Below are positions 50,753 through 61,166 of a stretch of 64,000 bases of DNA, in pieces. The stretch spans positions 16,293,601-16,357,600 of the forward strand of contig HG738137.1 of the NCBI GenBank assembly GCA_000499405.2, written 5' to 3'. The position numbers were made by a program, and so were the translations under genes. The stretch is from Onchocerca volvulus. Taxonomy: Eukaryota; Nematoda; Chromadorea; Rhabditida; Onchocercidae. The notes beneath the pieces are model-generated. The model saw only the letters and a list, made by a program, of their open reading frames with translations, did no database searches and was not told the DNA's origin. Each line of letters begins with the position of its first letter. Position 1 is the first letter of the stretch.

Positions 50753-51163
50753 CTTTTTTTCAGACTGCTTTTTAGGTAATTTTTAACATTTTTTTCTTTC
50801 ATTTTACGGTCATTTTTCAAATATTATCGCTGATAAGCACGAAATATTTTAGCTATTTTAATGCCAAACATTGTTGCTAAAAATTACAAAAACAATAATT
50901 ATTATTACCAATCAAAATGATCATATCACAGTATCATAGAAAAAGTTCACAGTATGAAAATTCATTTCTGATTATAGAATTATTATTTCGTTTAATTTAT
51001 TCTTTTATTAAATTGTGAATGAATTTTTTATAGGAAAAATATGAACTATTGACCTTATTGTCCATTTGTGATTTTATTTATTGCTAAGTTTTCTTTTCGT
51101 TTTTTTTTTTTTTTTTTTTTTTCAAATTTTGACAAAATGCTACAAATTGTAACAGCAAAAATT

Positions 51164-51457
51164 GAAGCATGCAAATTCTGAAAATTAATTTCATTTATGC
51201 GAATATTAAATCTTTCATTTCAGGCGCTATTTCAACATCAGCGATTATCAGATAACGATCACAATGTTTGGTTTAGGATGAATGACAAATTGTTGCAAAC
51301 TTTTGCAAAATGGCAACATACTGCAACTGCAAAATTGCAATTGGATGACAAGATGCAGCAAGAAGCGAAGCATGCAAATTTTAAAAATTAATTTCATTAA
51401 TGCGCCAATTAAATCTCATTAAATTTCAGGCATTTGCTTTAGTATCAGAAATAATCA
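51164..51457. repeat. Direct duplication of about 90 bp around a splice acceptor
   Basis: Copy 1 (51164-51253) and copy 2 (51367-51457) share GAAGCATGCAAATT, AAAATTAATTTCATT, ATGCG, TTAAATCT and ATTTCAGGC, with offset 203 bp. Both carry an ATTTCAG acceptor followed by related sequence ending in ATCAG. Confidence 0.75.
51224..51391 (+). CDS. Candidate exon, hydrophilic Gln/Lys-rich peptide
   Basis: A TCTTTCATTTCAG acceptor opens straight into 55 codons ending at TAA, with an amphipathic, non-repetitive sequence (ALFQHQRLSDNDHNVWFRMN, then DKLLQTFAKWQHTATAKLQL, then DDKMQQEAKHANFKN). In the duplicated copy the matching block 51430-51458 (AFALVSEII) runs to a GTAGCA donor. Of the unassigned candidates this has one of the most protein-like compositions. 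It is helix-prone and of unknown family. A second frame is open for 18 codons. Confidence 0.3.
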   Translation, partial: ALFQHQRLSDNDHNVWFRMNDKLLQTFAKWQHTATAKLQLDDKMQQEAKHANFKN

Positions 51458-51697
51458 GGTAGCAAATCAGAAGGTTCGCTTAAATTGATGAATATTGCTA
51501 TCCTTGCCCTTTGACCTTCGAAAAATGAAAATTTCTCTGTTGCAGTTCATTTGTTTACTCTTCTGCTTGCTCTTCAAATGCTTATTTATTGCTTGAGTGT
51601 CCACGCATTTTTATCACATTATTAGTACCAATTTAATATATATGCTATCATATTATTAGCATCATAATATACATCCATTTCCATATTTAAATATGTG

Positions 51698-51883
51698 CCC
51701 TGTCTGTGTCTGTGTGTATGTGTATGTCAATGTATGTTTCTGTGTGTGTGTGTCCATGTATGTGTCTATGTGTATGTGTCTGTCTGTGCATATGTGTATG
51801 TTGGAAAATTTACCTCTATTTAAAATGCATTTAAATGAGATGATGATGATATGTGTATGTGTATGTGTGTGTGTGTGTGTGTA

Positions 51884-51916
<33 letters not shown>

Positions 51917-51990
51917 GTGTGTATGTATGCGTGTGTATGTCTGTGTGTGTATGTGTGTGTGTGTGCGTGTGTGTGTGGGTGTGTTTGTAG
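51698..51990. repeat. Compound (TG)n/(TGTA)n microsatellite
   Basis: Imperfect TG/TGTATG repeats at about 51698-51805 and 51850-51990, separated by about 45 bp of unique sequence. Frames of 102 and 110 codons on the two strands (Val/Cys and His/Thr runs) are repeat artefacts. Confidence 0.97.
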
Positions 51991-52535
51991 TCATGCATTA
52001 GAGCACGTTATACTTAAAGTTTGCTTTATGACTAATATTACCATTTAGGAAGAATCATTTTGTTTAGTAATTTTCATATGAAAATGAAAATTTCATTTCA
52101 TATCATTAAGGAATAAATTAATTAAAAATTTTTTTAATAATTCTTTAAATTACGAATTATTCGCTATAATTTATTAGCTTCATTTCTTCTCATTAATTCT
52201 TCCAGCAAGCTACGATAAATTTAGTCGAAACCGATAATATTAATTCCTTCCATTTTAACAGTCTTTTTTTTTTCTTTCCTTTTAAATTTAAATGAATCGT
52301 GCATATTTGCTATTTTTCGTGACACATTTCTTCGTCTTCATAATGATGAAATTTCTGAATCTATCGCAGCAACATTCAGATTCTCTTAGATTCTTTCGCA
52401 ATTTTTGGCTCGTAAATATTCGCATCTAAACGCATCTAAAGTGCTTTTTTTTTTTTTTTTTTTCGCTCTGATATAATATATTTTTATTTGATATAATTTT
52501 GGTGCAAAGCATCATTTTTTGATTGCATTAAGTGA

Positions 52536-52679
52536 TCATTTTTCTAATGGCACATCGAATATTGCCAATTTTTGTCGTCGTCGGCGGCGGCGGCATTCGA
52601 TGGGTTGTTTTTGGTTTGAACCGAAATGGGCAAATGGTAAAGCTGTCAAATTCACTTTTTGATTTGATAATTCAATTGC
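52536..52679 (-). CDS. Possible small exon or ORF over a CGG/CGT run
   Basis: Minus-strand frame of 47 codons (LTALPFAHFGSNQKQPIEC, an Arg run, then QKLAIFDVPLEK). A plus frame (52532-52723) is also open. The (GTC)(GGC)n run here is the most G+C-rich patch in the right half of the window. Strand undecided, no family. Confidence 0.18.
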   Translation of the reverse strand, partial: AIELSNQKVNLTALPFAHFGSNQKQPIECRRRRRRQKLAIFDVPLEK

Positions 52680-52739
52680 TCAAATATCCAATTTCATTGC
52701 AAAAATTGCTTCTTCTCGATTGACAAGAGCTTTGGGCCA

Positions 52740-54719
52740 GCCAAATGTGAAAATTTGGCTCTAAATTTTGATTTTTATTACGGTGAATAATAAAAGAGTA
52801 TATTTATTATCGTATAAATATCACTTTATATATTTTCATTTTTTTAGATTTTTTTTTTCCTCTCAAAATTCCTGTCTTTTCCTTTCTTCTTTTTTTTTTG
52901 ATCTTCTTACTCAAAAAAAAAAAAAAATTTCTAAAATTACCCATCCATTCAATTTTTCTTCTATCCTTAAGTTTTTGTTTTGTTTATTTGCAAAAATTTG
53001 CTTTTATTTGAAGCCATTTATTTATCTATCTTTTCATGGGAAAATTTATAAAATATATTCGGTGAGAGCAAATGATTATATTTCCATTTTTTTTTTTGTC
53101 TCATTTGTCTTCAATATTTGGTAGCCTTTTGATCGGATTAGATGAAATTGTCTCAAATATTAAATTTCGGTCTAATCAATTTAAATCTAAAATAATTGCT
53201 TGCATTTATGGTCAGACTTTTTAATTTAGGATTTAAGTTTATCGTTGTGATGATGGAATTGGATATTGATAATTTTATATTCCTTTACCTTTTTATTAAT
53301 CAGCTATAAATTTAAATTCAAATAATTAGATTTTTTTCTTGTCTTGAACCACAATAGCTAATTAGAAATACGGTAATTTAGTATAACTTAATGGTGTTGT
53401 ATAAAAATTAGCAAAAATTTTCCACAATTTTCAAATTATCAAAAAAAAATATATTACCGCAAGTTAGTTTAACTGAAAATCTTGAATCATCAAGAATATT
53501 ATCATTGTATATTGTAAAGAGAATTATTTGGATATTGATCGTTTTAAGTTTTTGATAGCTAATATTGTGTACAGATATTCTGATACATTAAGAGTTTCTT
53601 GCAGAATTATATAAAGTCTACTACAATGATTATTATCACAGGTGATTAGAAATATTTCGTCTTGATTAGTTCGAGATAATCGAAAAGATGTCCACTAGGA
53701 TAAGTGGAAAAAAAGAAGTTGGATATTTGTCGCCTGTCACGACTCAGTAATAATAAAATTTCCCTATTCAAATATTATTATGTACGAGTAATAGCGATAT
53801 AGAATGTAATTATTAATATTGTTGAAGAAAAGTACATTAATTAAAGTAATTCAACTAAAAAATAAGCTCAAAAAATCTATGCTTTTTTTTTGAGAATTAT
53901 TTTCTCGAAATTAAAATAATTTTTTTTTTTTTCAAAAATAAGAAATGAGAAACTAGGCGACAACTAAAGGAAATGAAAACTTAATATTGCATTTGACAAA
54001 TTATTTATTGAAATTGAAATCTAATTAAGGTCATGTTGCGATGATAAAATGACAGCTGAAAAATGCGACTATTTTTGTGAAAATTATCACTTAGGTGTTG
54101 AAGCATAACATTTATGACCATATATAATACTGCCTTCTCTCAATACTTTTAGCAATCTCATTAAGCTTACTTAACCCAACATTTTTCTTTCTTTTTTCAT
54201 TTTTTTTTTTTTTTTCAAAAATGAAAATTTAGATGAATAAGAACGACATAAGGCAAATAATTAGGGGAAAAATGAACAGAAATGGACAAAGCAAGAGAAG
54301 AGAGTGGGAGGAAGCAATTTTATTTTATTCTTTTAAAACCACTAATCAGTTTAATTAACACAGCAGTTCACACATATAACTATGCTAAAATCTTTTTCAT
54401 TAATTTGCAATTCTTTTTGTTTGCTTGCTTGCTTGAATTCAAAAAAATTTATTTAAAAAAATAAAAAAAACTTTTCTCTTGTGTCACCCGCGCTTTTCAA
54501 TTTGCAACATTTTGACAAGAAAAGATAATGATTTGATTTTTTTTTTTTCATTTAAATGGTGTAAAATGAATGGATAGCAATTGAATTTCACAAATAGTTG
54601 AAATTTTTTAAATGTTTTAAATTTTTGAGCTAATATTATTCAAATTCAATGAGAATAGCTTATCAATGATAATCTTTTGTATTTTGATCAAGAAAGTGCG
54701 GAAAAAATCGACGATTAAT
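52740..54719. other. Gene-poor stretch
   Basis: T-rich frame 52768-53124 (+) is Phe/Lys/Ser-rich with no motif. Nothing else recognisable. Confidence 0.5.
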
Positions 54720-54873
54720 TTCATGATCTTCTTGATGATATTCATGATCTAGTCGTCATCTTGATGATATTCATAGTCTTCTTGATGTTTATTCATGATC
54801 ATCTTGATGATTATTATGATCATCTTGACGCTATTCATAATCTTCTTGATGATATTTTATGATCTTCTTGGCA
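54720..54873. repeat. Minisatellite, 21-24-bp units
   Basis: About six or seven imperfect units of the type ATCTTCTTGATGATATTCATG in a row, with small length changes. Confidence 0.85.
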
Positions 54874-55829
54874 TTATGGAGCAGGGAAATTAATTTAAAA
54901 TTTCATTGGAGTTAAAAAAAATAATTGGTAATATGTTTTATGACCTTTTATGATTTTCATTCTTGATAGAAAATGTTTCCAAAGCTTATTAGTATTTTTT
55001 AGAAAATCTATTGATTGTAATTTTATTCTAGAAATCAAAAGAAATAACGATTTGCACTGTTATTGATAACTTTATTATTTGCCATTTTACATTTCCACGA
55101 GACAAAAATAATAAAATTGAAATATATTCGAAAAGTAGTAATTATTGATTTGGAAATATGAGAACTATATCATCATTTTTCCTCGTTTTCTATCCATTTG
55201 CATTTAATAATTAAATATCCATCTTTTCGTTTTTAATAATGCCAAAAAGAATGTTTGGAATGAAAAAATTTTATCGATAATTAATTTCAAACCAGCTGAA
55301 ATGCATTGCAATGATTATTTCTTAAAGAAATTTTAATGATCTCTTCATTTTTTTTTTCATATTTTATTGAAATTATATTGAAATCAATTGCTATTGATAG
55401 CTGTTTAAACATATCCAATTATTCTGATACATATGTTAAAAAAATGTGATCAAACATTATTAGCAAAATATTCAAAATATTGTTTTTTTTTTCTTTTTTA
55501 CTCTTATGCAACAATTTATGATCATCCTAAAAAGAATGGAATAAAAATGGTTTTTAAAAAGTTAAATTGATGCTACAGTGGTATCATGTAGATGGTATCT
55601 TAGTAAAAATTGCTAATTATTTTTCCTATCTCTTGAAAAATTTCACAATTTTTCAAAAACTTCCTTTTTTTTTAATTAAATTTTCGCTTTTTCCTATATG
55701 TCTCTTCATTATCATAAATTCATGAAAATAATGAAATGCTATAATAAATATATTTTTTTAAAATAAAAATTAGCAAAATTCGTCTTAAATATTCAGATCA
55801 TTTGAAATGATATTTACATTTTGTATTAA

Positions 55830-55967
55830 AAAAATAAATAAATAAATAAATAAATGAAAAAAAAGAAAGTTACTAAACAGAAAGTTCTGAATAATAGTAA
55901 CAAAAGAAAATAAACCTATACTGGACTATCTTCCAAAAATTATTGGAAAATTTTTCCAATAATTTTT
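55830..55967. repeat. (AAAT)n run and a 33-bp perfect palindrome
   Basis: (AAAT)n at about 55830-55855. At 55935-55967, AAAAATTATTGGAAAA, a central T, and TTTTCCAATAATTTTT pair perfectly (16-bp arms). The palindrome could form a cruciform or an RNA hairpin. Confidence 0.85.
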
Positions 55968-56573
55968 AAAAATGACAATAAACATTTTTATTACTTTATT
56001 CTTGTATCACTTATATAATGCAATCAAATTTTCGAATAATTTAGTCTCAACTTTATTCTGAATGATATTTATTGTTCCGTAATTTAAATGAAAAATTACC
56101 GATATTATTATGATCTGATCATCATTCTAACGAGAAATAAAAATTATTTAGACCAACGGAATCATTGTGATAAAACCATTATTAAACTTATGAAAGATTT
56201 CGAAAATTTGTTGCTATTTTTACTATTAATTGCTTTTGATGATGAAAAAAAGAGAAAATGTTGATATCAATGAGTATTGCATGAAGTAATAATTTTCGAG
56301 TTTGAGTAAACAAGACAAATATATATAATTAGTATTTTCTTAATGAAATGAATAAATAATAGCACCATTTTATCAATATTATTCAATAGCTTTGAATATT
56401 CTTACTACAAATTACATCGTCTTTTAGGATTCTTAATGAGACTTGTAATACTAATAAGCTTTATGATTGCAAGCATTATTGCTTACAAAATCGAAATTAA
56501 ATAAATCTTAACAATAAATAACAATTCATTATGCCTTCATATTCTGTCATTGATATCGCCATTAACTAAATTG

Positions 56574-56720
56574 TCATAAATGATAATATTTTATCATGCT
56601 AACGCAATTATCATAAATGATAATATTTTATCATGCTAACGCAATTATCATAAATGATAATATTTTATAATGCTAACGCAATTATCACAGATGATAGTAT
56701 TTTATCATGCTAACTCATCA
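56574..56720. repeat. 37-bp tandem repeat, four copies
   Basis: Copies start at 56574, 56611, 56648 and 56685. The unit is TCATAAATGATAATATTTTA followed by TCATGCTAACGCAATTA. It contains a 6-bp inverted repeat, TGATAA/TTATCA, lost by one change in copy 3. Copy 4 is the most diverged. Confidence 0.93.
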
Positions 56721-56920
56721 TTAGGTATTAGAATTACGAATTATCATTTTTTATTTCTTCAATAATAAATGGTTCTTTCCGTGCGACAGTCATTTTAATA
56801 TTTTTTCCGATGGCTTCTTCATTTTATAAAATTTTAGAGATGAATGTTAGGTTAGTTGTTTTAGTTTTCTTTATTTTCCCTCTCTCTCTCTCTCTTTCTT
56901 TTTCTCTTCTCTCTCTTTCC

Positions 56921-59135
56921 CAAATTTGAAAATATTCAAGGAATTATGGCAATTTTCCTATTTAATAATCTTTTCGCTAAATTGCATTCAGAGGTATAAA
57001 TAATTGTGATTCTCAGGTGTAATATTTTTTTTTTTTGATACCGTATGAAAAGGAAGGATACGATGTAAGCTGAATATATTTAATTCCATCATTATTCATC
57101 CTAGTAATTAACAAACATAAAATAGGTTACAATATTAATTTTTTTTTTATTAAAAAAGAATTAGAAATTTAATAAATTTGCATTTTCTTCCCAATTTTCT
57201 CATTATAATTTTAAAAAGTTTATACTCTTTTAATATTTGTTAAAATGATGAATTTAGAATTTTGTTTAAGAATATTTGTTATTTTAGATTTCTCATCAAT
57301 TTCTATAATTCAGTTGAATTTTAGCTACTTTACTCTTCTTTTATAATTTTTGCAAAATTCTAATTTATAAAATTAAAATTTTAAAAAAAAATCAACATTA
57401 TTCTCAGAACTTGTTTTTTTTTTTTCTTTTAATGAAACTAATTAATTCGATTTTGTTATATTCGAATAACTTCAATGAAATACTTCAGTGTAATTATTTT
57501 TAAATTTTTATCGGAAATATTTGAAAACATAATTAATGAAATGACTAAAAATAATTTTGAGATATTTGTATTGAAATATTTTTATAACTTTTTTTCCCAA
57601 TTAATGACAACTGATATGATGTAATATGAAAAAGAAAGAATAATAGCAAATTTGAATTGATGGATAATTGCAGAGATATTCAATTGTTTAAGTTCCATAA
57701 ATACTAGCCAAGCATTGTATTTAATCAGAAATTATTATTCATATTATCGCATTGCATTTGCTAATAATAGATATATAAGTAATGAAATTTGAAGTCTAAT
57801 AATCAAAAAAACAAAAATTTCAGAATTTTACTATCATAAAATTCTAAATTCAAACATTCCCAGGTGTTTTTTTGTCGAGAGTTTTACTGGAATGAATTAA
57901 AGTTCAATAATGAAAATTTTTTTAGCAAAAAGAAAAAAAAATTTGTATAAATTTGAATGAATTTGTGATTGATTGAAGTTAATTTGATTTATTTTATTTT
58001 ATTTCTCAATTTTCAGTCCTATCCTTCCTTATTTGTTTAGGATTTAATTTTCATATCCGGCAGGAATATGTGTTCCTTTCTTGATATCATCAAGAGTGAT
58101 GTCTATATCTTCTTCCGTTTTTATTTAATTTTTGCTGTATATTACTTGCTTATTTATCTTTTCCCTTCTTCTCATCTCTCTCTGCACTTGCCAAGTTTAT
58201 TTAATTAGTAGCCTCATTAATAAATGGTTGCACATCGGGAAAAAGATTAATAATGCATAAAGTCCAAATGGTCAACTTTGCCTAGCTCAATAAAACTTAT
58301 TTTTGCAGCCTAGTAGTCTCGTCTTTTTTGTTCTTCTTTTCATTACACTTTTTTTAATCATTCAAATAACTTTCCATAGATAAGTATTAAAAAGACTTAT
58401 AAAATTTCATCATTTTAATAATCATAATATTAATTATCATTTTTTAATTACTTATACAAATAACTAATTCCTAACACAACTATGCTACTAATATTCTATT
58501 GAATACTATTAATACATTTGATTGCTTCAAAAATTTCAAAATTTAAATGTCAACGTTTTGGATGAAAACAACTTTACAACTAAGTAAGAATTCTCAAATG
58601 AGCAAGTGAGTTTTAAAAAAAGTTTACCAATTATGTTATCATCTTTTTTATTCTGCCAGAATTTATATAACATTTTTTCTTGAAAAGTGACAAACCGAAG
58701 AGAAGTGAAAAATTGTATGAATAAGGAAAGCAATGGAAAGAAAGAAGAATACATTTTAGGTAAAAATGAAAAGAATTAGTTTACTTTCATATAAACTAAC
58801 TTACTTAGTTATGAATGAAAATGTTTTAAAAGCCAATTACCAGCTGCCATACACATCCATTAATTGCATCTTTTCTTTCTTCTTTCTTGGCCTTTTTTTT
58901 TTTTCTTTTTTCAACGACCACATTTTGCCTTTCAATTTGTCTGTCACATTGCTTCTTGCAATATAAATGCATAAATTGTCTTCAAGTGTTTAGTCTTATT
59001 TTCAATTTTTTTTTCTTCACCAATTTATTTTATTACTTATTTTGGATGAAGAAGAAGAAGACGAGAATCTTTTGATTACAATGCTTAATTCATTCACATC
59101 TTATTATGCATACAAAGCTTCGATTAGATCCAATA
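56921..59135. other. Gene-poor stretch
   Basis: A CT tract at about 56,880-56,920 precedes it. Only low-complexity frames are seen. Confidence 0.5.
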
Positions 59136-59356
59136 TGAATCATCAGCTCACGTTAATTACGTCTCTGCTCCTTGTATATACATCACCCGTCGCTGCCTGG
59201 GACAAAGTCGTTTCAAAAAAACCGGAGACTACTGTTTTCATACCTTTCGGCGTGGAGATTCTTTGGTGCGAACCGTTTTAATCGCAGTGGCTTGAATCAT
59301 GCAAGAAGTCGTAACAAAGTTTCATTCATGAGGATTCAGATCGATCCATATCGTAT
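59136..59356 (+). pseudogene. Decayed 3' fragment of a nuclear 18S (small-subunit) rRNA gene
   Basis: The order of conserved SSU blocks near the 3' end is kept: CATCAGCTCACGTTAATTACG with GTCTCTGCTCCTTGTATATA (decoding-region helix 44 entry), CATCACCCGTCGCTGCC, a diverged helix-44 body with CCTTTCGGCGTGG, TTAATCGCAGTGGCTTGAA at 59278-59296, AAGTCGTAACAA at 59306-59317, then a degraded version of the final GGTGAACCTGCAGAAGGATCA block up to about 59,350. The helix-44 return strand TTTAATCGCAGTGGCTTGAAC is typical of nematodes. Many changes look like C to T or G to A decay (CACACCGCCCG has become CATCACCCG). Nothing upstream or downstream matches the rest of 18S, ITS or 5.8S, so it is an isolated dead fragment. 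Confidence 0.88.
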
Positions 59357-59430
59357 ATTATTTCATATGTATCTCTAAATGAGGATTCAGATGGATTCAC
59401 TTTGTGTATTGTTTCATATGTAACTCTATT
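59331..59430 (+). repeat. 51-bp tandem duplication of the 18S relic's 3' end
   Basis: AGGATTCAGATCGATCC... at 59331 and AGGATTCAGATGGATTC... at 59382 start two units that share TTTCATATGTA and CTCTA. The duplicated piece begins inside the last conserved 18S block, so the duplication happened after the fragment arrived. Confidence 0.8.
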
Positions 59431-59481
59431 AAAAAATCCATGTGACTTATTTCTTGTCTTTTAATATTTCTCCAAGTTTGA

Positions 59482-59661
59482 TGCATATCTAACTATGCTT
59501 TAGTTCCAAACAAATTGCATACTTCCAAAGTCATCCAACGAGCAAAAAATACTCTATCCGTTTCACTTTGCTACTTATCAAGAGAGTTTCTTAACAATCC
59601 GGAATTGTCAATAAATCATGAACCAGAGATGTTAGTCCGAGATGTCAATCTTTATCAATAA
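59482..59661 (+). CDS. Unassigned 59-codon open segment, possible exon
   Basis: Frame between TGA and TAA encoding a polar, non-repetitive peptide (NKLHTSKVIQRAKNTLSVSL, then REFLNNPELSINHEPEMLVR). A CTTTAG acceptor at 59498-59503 could start it. Possible follow-on pieces are an ATG frame at 59770-59910 (46 codons, Lys/Ile/Cys-rich) and 60639-60812 (57 codons; FNLTDEYNLSRTPASCPQIS, then GFFDCNYYESGKRFF). No domain recognised. 59.5-60.8 kb is less homopolymer-rich than the surroundings. Confidence 0.22.
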   Translation, partial: CISNYALVPNKLHTSKVIQRAKNTLSVSLCYLSREFLNNPELSINHEPEMLVRDVNLYQ

Positions 59662-60977
59662 ATTAGCCGAGAAGTTGGTCATTATCAATAATACAAATTT
59701 TTATGTTTTGTTTTCATCTTTATGCATGAATAAATTTAAAAAGGAATAATATTAGTTAATAACTATTAGATGGGAACAATTAAGCTGTTTATCAAATCGT
59801 TTTTCTGCTGCAAAACTTTGATCGGCTTACAACATAAGCATCCTTCAATAATCTATCGTCATAAAATAATCTGTCTTATGAAAATTATTCATTGCCTTCT
59901 AAAATTATGATGTCTTTTGTTGTTATATAGCAAAAAAAGAATACATCAACGAGGCAGATAAAGTACTCCTCTGGTCATCAACTTTTTAATCCGTCAACGG
60001 ATATACACGAATTTAATTTTTTTAATGTGAAAAGACAAAAGTGAAGGATTTTATCACAATCACTGAAAATTTTCTGATTAAAATTGAGTTTATCGTTTAT
60101 TATCTAAGTTAATTGCATGAATTGCTAGTATTGCTTTGTTTCACAACACAGAGCACATAGTTCATCTTTAATTCAATTTTTCACAAATCAATTCATTTCT
60201 TATTGTCTTTGATTTTGCTCTTTGGCTTCAATGTTGAAATTTCACCTGCATATTCACTTCCCTATTAGAACCATATAGCGCAATTAATTAACTTACGATC
60301 AAATTAAGAGCGTGATATTTACCAATTAAGCACTTGTTTCAACTTTTGGGAATAGAGAAACGAGATCGTTAATGATCATTGAGGAATTAATACATTAAAT
60401 TAAAATCAGCTTGAACTTAGAAAGGTCAAAAAAGCATATAGTCAGTTGTTGATTCATGGATTAATTAATTTCTTAAATTAAATTTTCATTATAAATGATA
60501 ACAATTAACCTATTATACAGATAGATTCTTACTTGAAATAAATCTTCAAGTAAAACTTTGCGTTATCAATTTTTAAGTGATATTGGAATAATATAGCATG
60601 TTATCATTAGTTACTGACTTTTTTAAACTGTTTTTAAGTTCAATCTAACTGATGAATACAACTTGTCTAGGACGCCTGCTTCCTGTCCTCAAATATCAGG
60701 CTTTTTTGATTGCAACTATTACGAAAGCGGAAAACGGTTTTTTCGTCTGCTTTTAGTGAAAAAATTTATCAAATTTTCGTTGATCACTTTTTTTTTACAT
60801 TTTGCACAATAGTATTAGACAACTAATGATATTTGACGAAAATTAAGTTAGAAAATGCGATGAATAGGATTTATAGAAAAGTTTTAAAAAAAATTCTTTC
60901 CAATTTACTATTTCTGCAAAATTTCCTTACTTTTTGCATCAACTGTTTTGCCATTCTAAGCCACATAGTACTTTCAG

Positions 60978-61166
60978 TTGCAAAATGATCAATTTAATAT
61001 AATGACAGTTAAATTCGATAATCGTCTTTTCTTTTTCTTTTTTTTTTTAACCATTAACTTTATAGTCATAGTAAGATTCAAAAATAATGAATCTGATGAA
61101 GAGAGGTTGAAGATTTTATTCTCGTTTCAATATTTGAATGGTAGTACAAATTTATTCAAATCTTGA
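60978..61166 (+). CDS. Candidate exon with a hydrophobic segment
   Basis: A CATAGTACTTTCAG acceptor opens directly into 62 codons to TGA: polar start (LQNDQFNIMTVKFDNR), a Phe/Ile-rich hydrophobic stretch over a T tract (a possible membrane segment, or just the tract), then a charged end (RFKNNESDEERLKILFSFQY). A GTAAGA donor lies inside at the end of the hydrophobic part. Family unknown. Confidence 0.25.
   Translation: MQNDQFNIMTVKFDNRLFFFFFFLTINFIVIVRFKNNESDEERLKILFSFQYLNGSTNLFKS

Noticed and set aside
51662..52001. Frames of 102-110 codons on both strands (Val/Cys and His/Thr runs)
   Set aside because: They are translations of the TG/TGTA microsatellite; no unique sequence supports them.
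52768..53124. 118-codon plus frame, the longest in the window
   Set aside because: Phe/Lys/Ser-rich translation of T- and A-tracts; no motif, no splice or start context.
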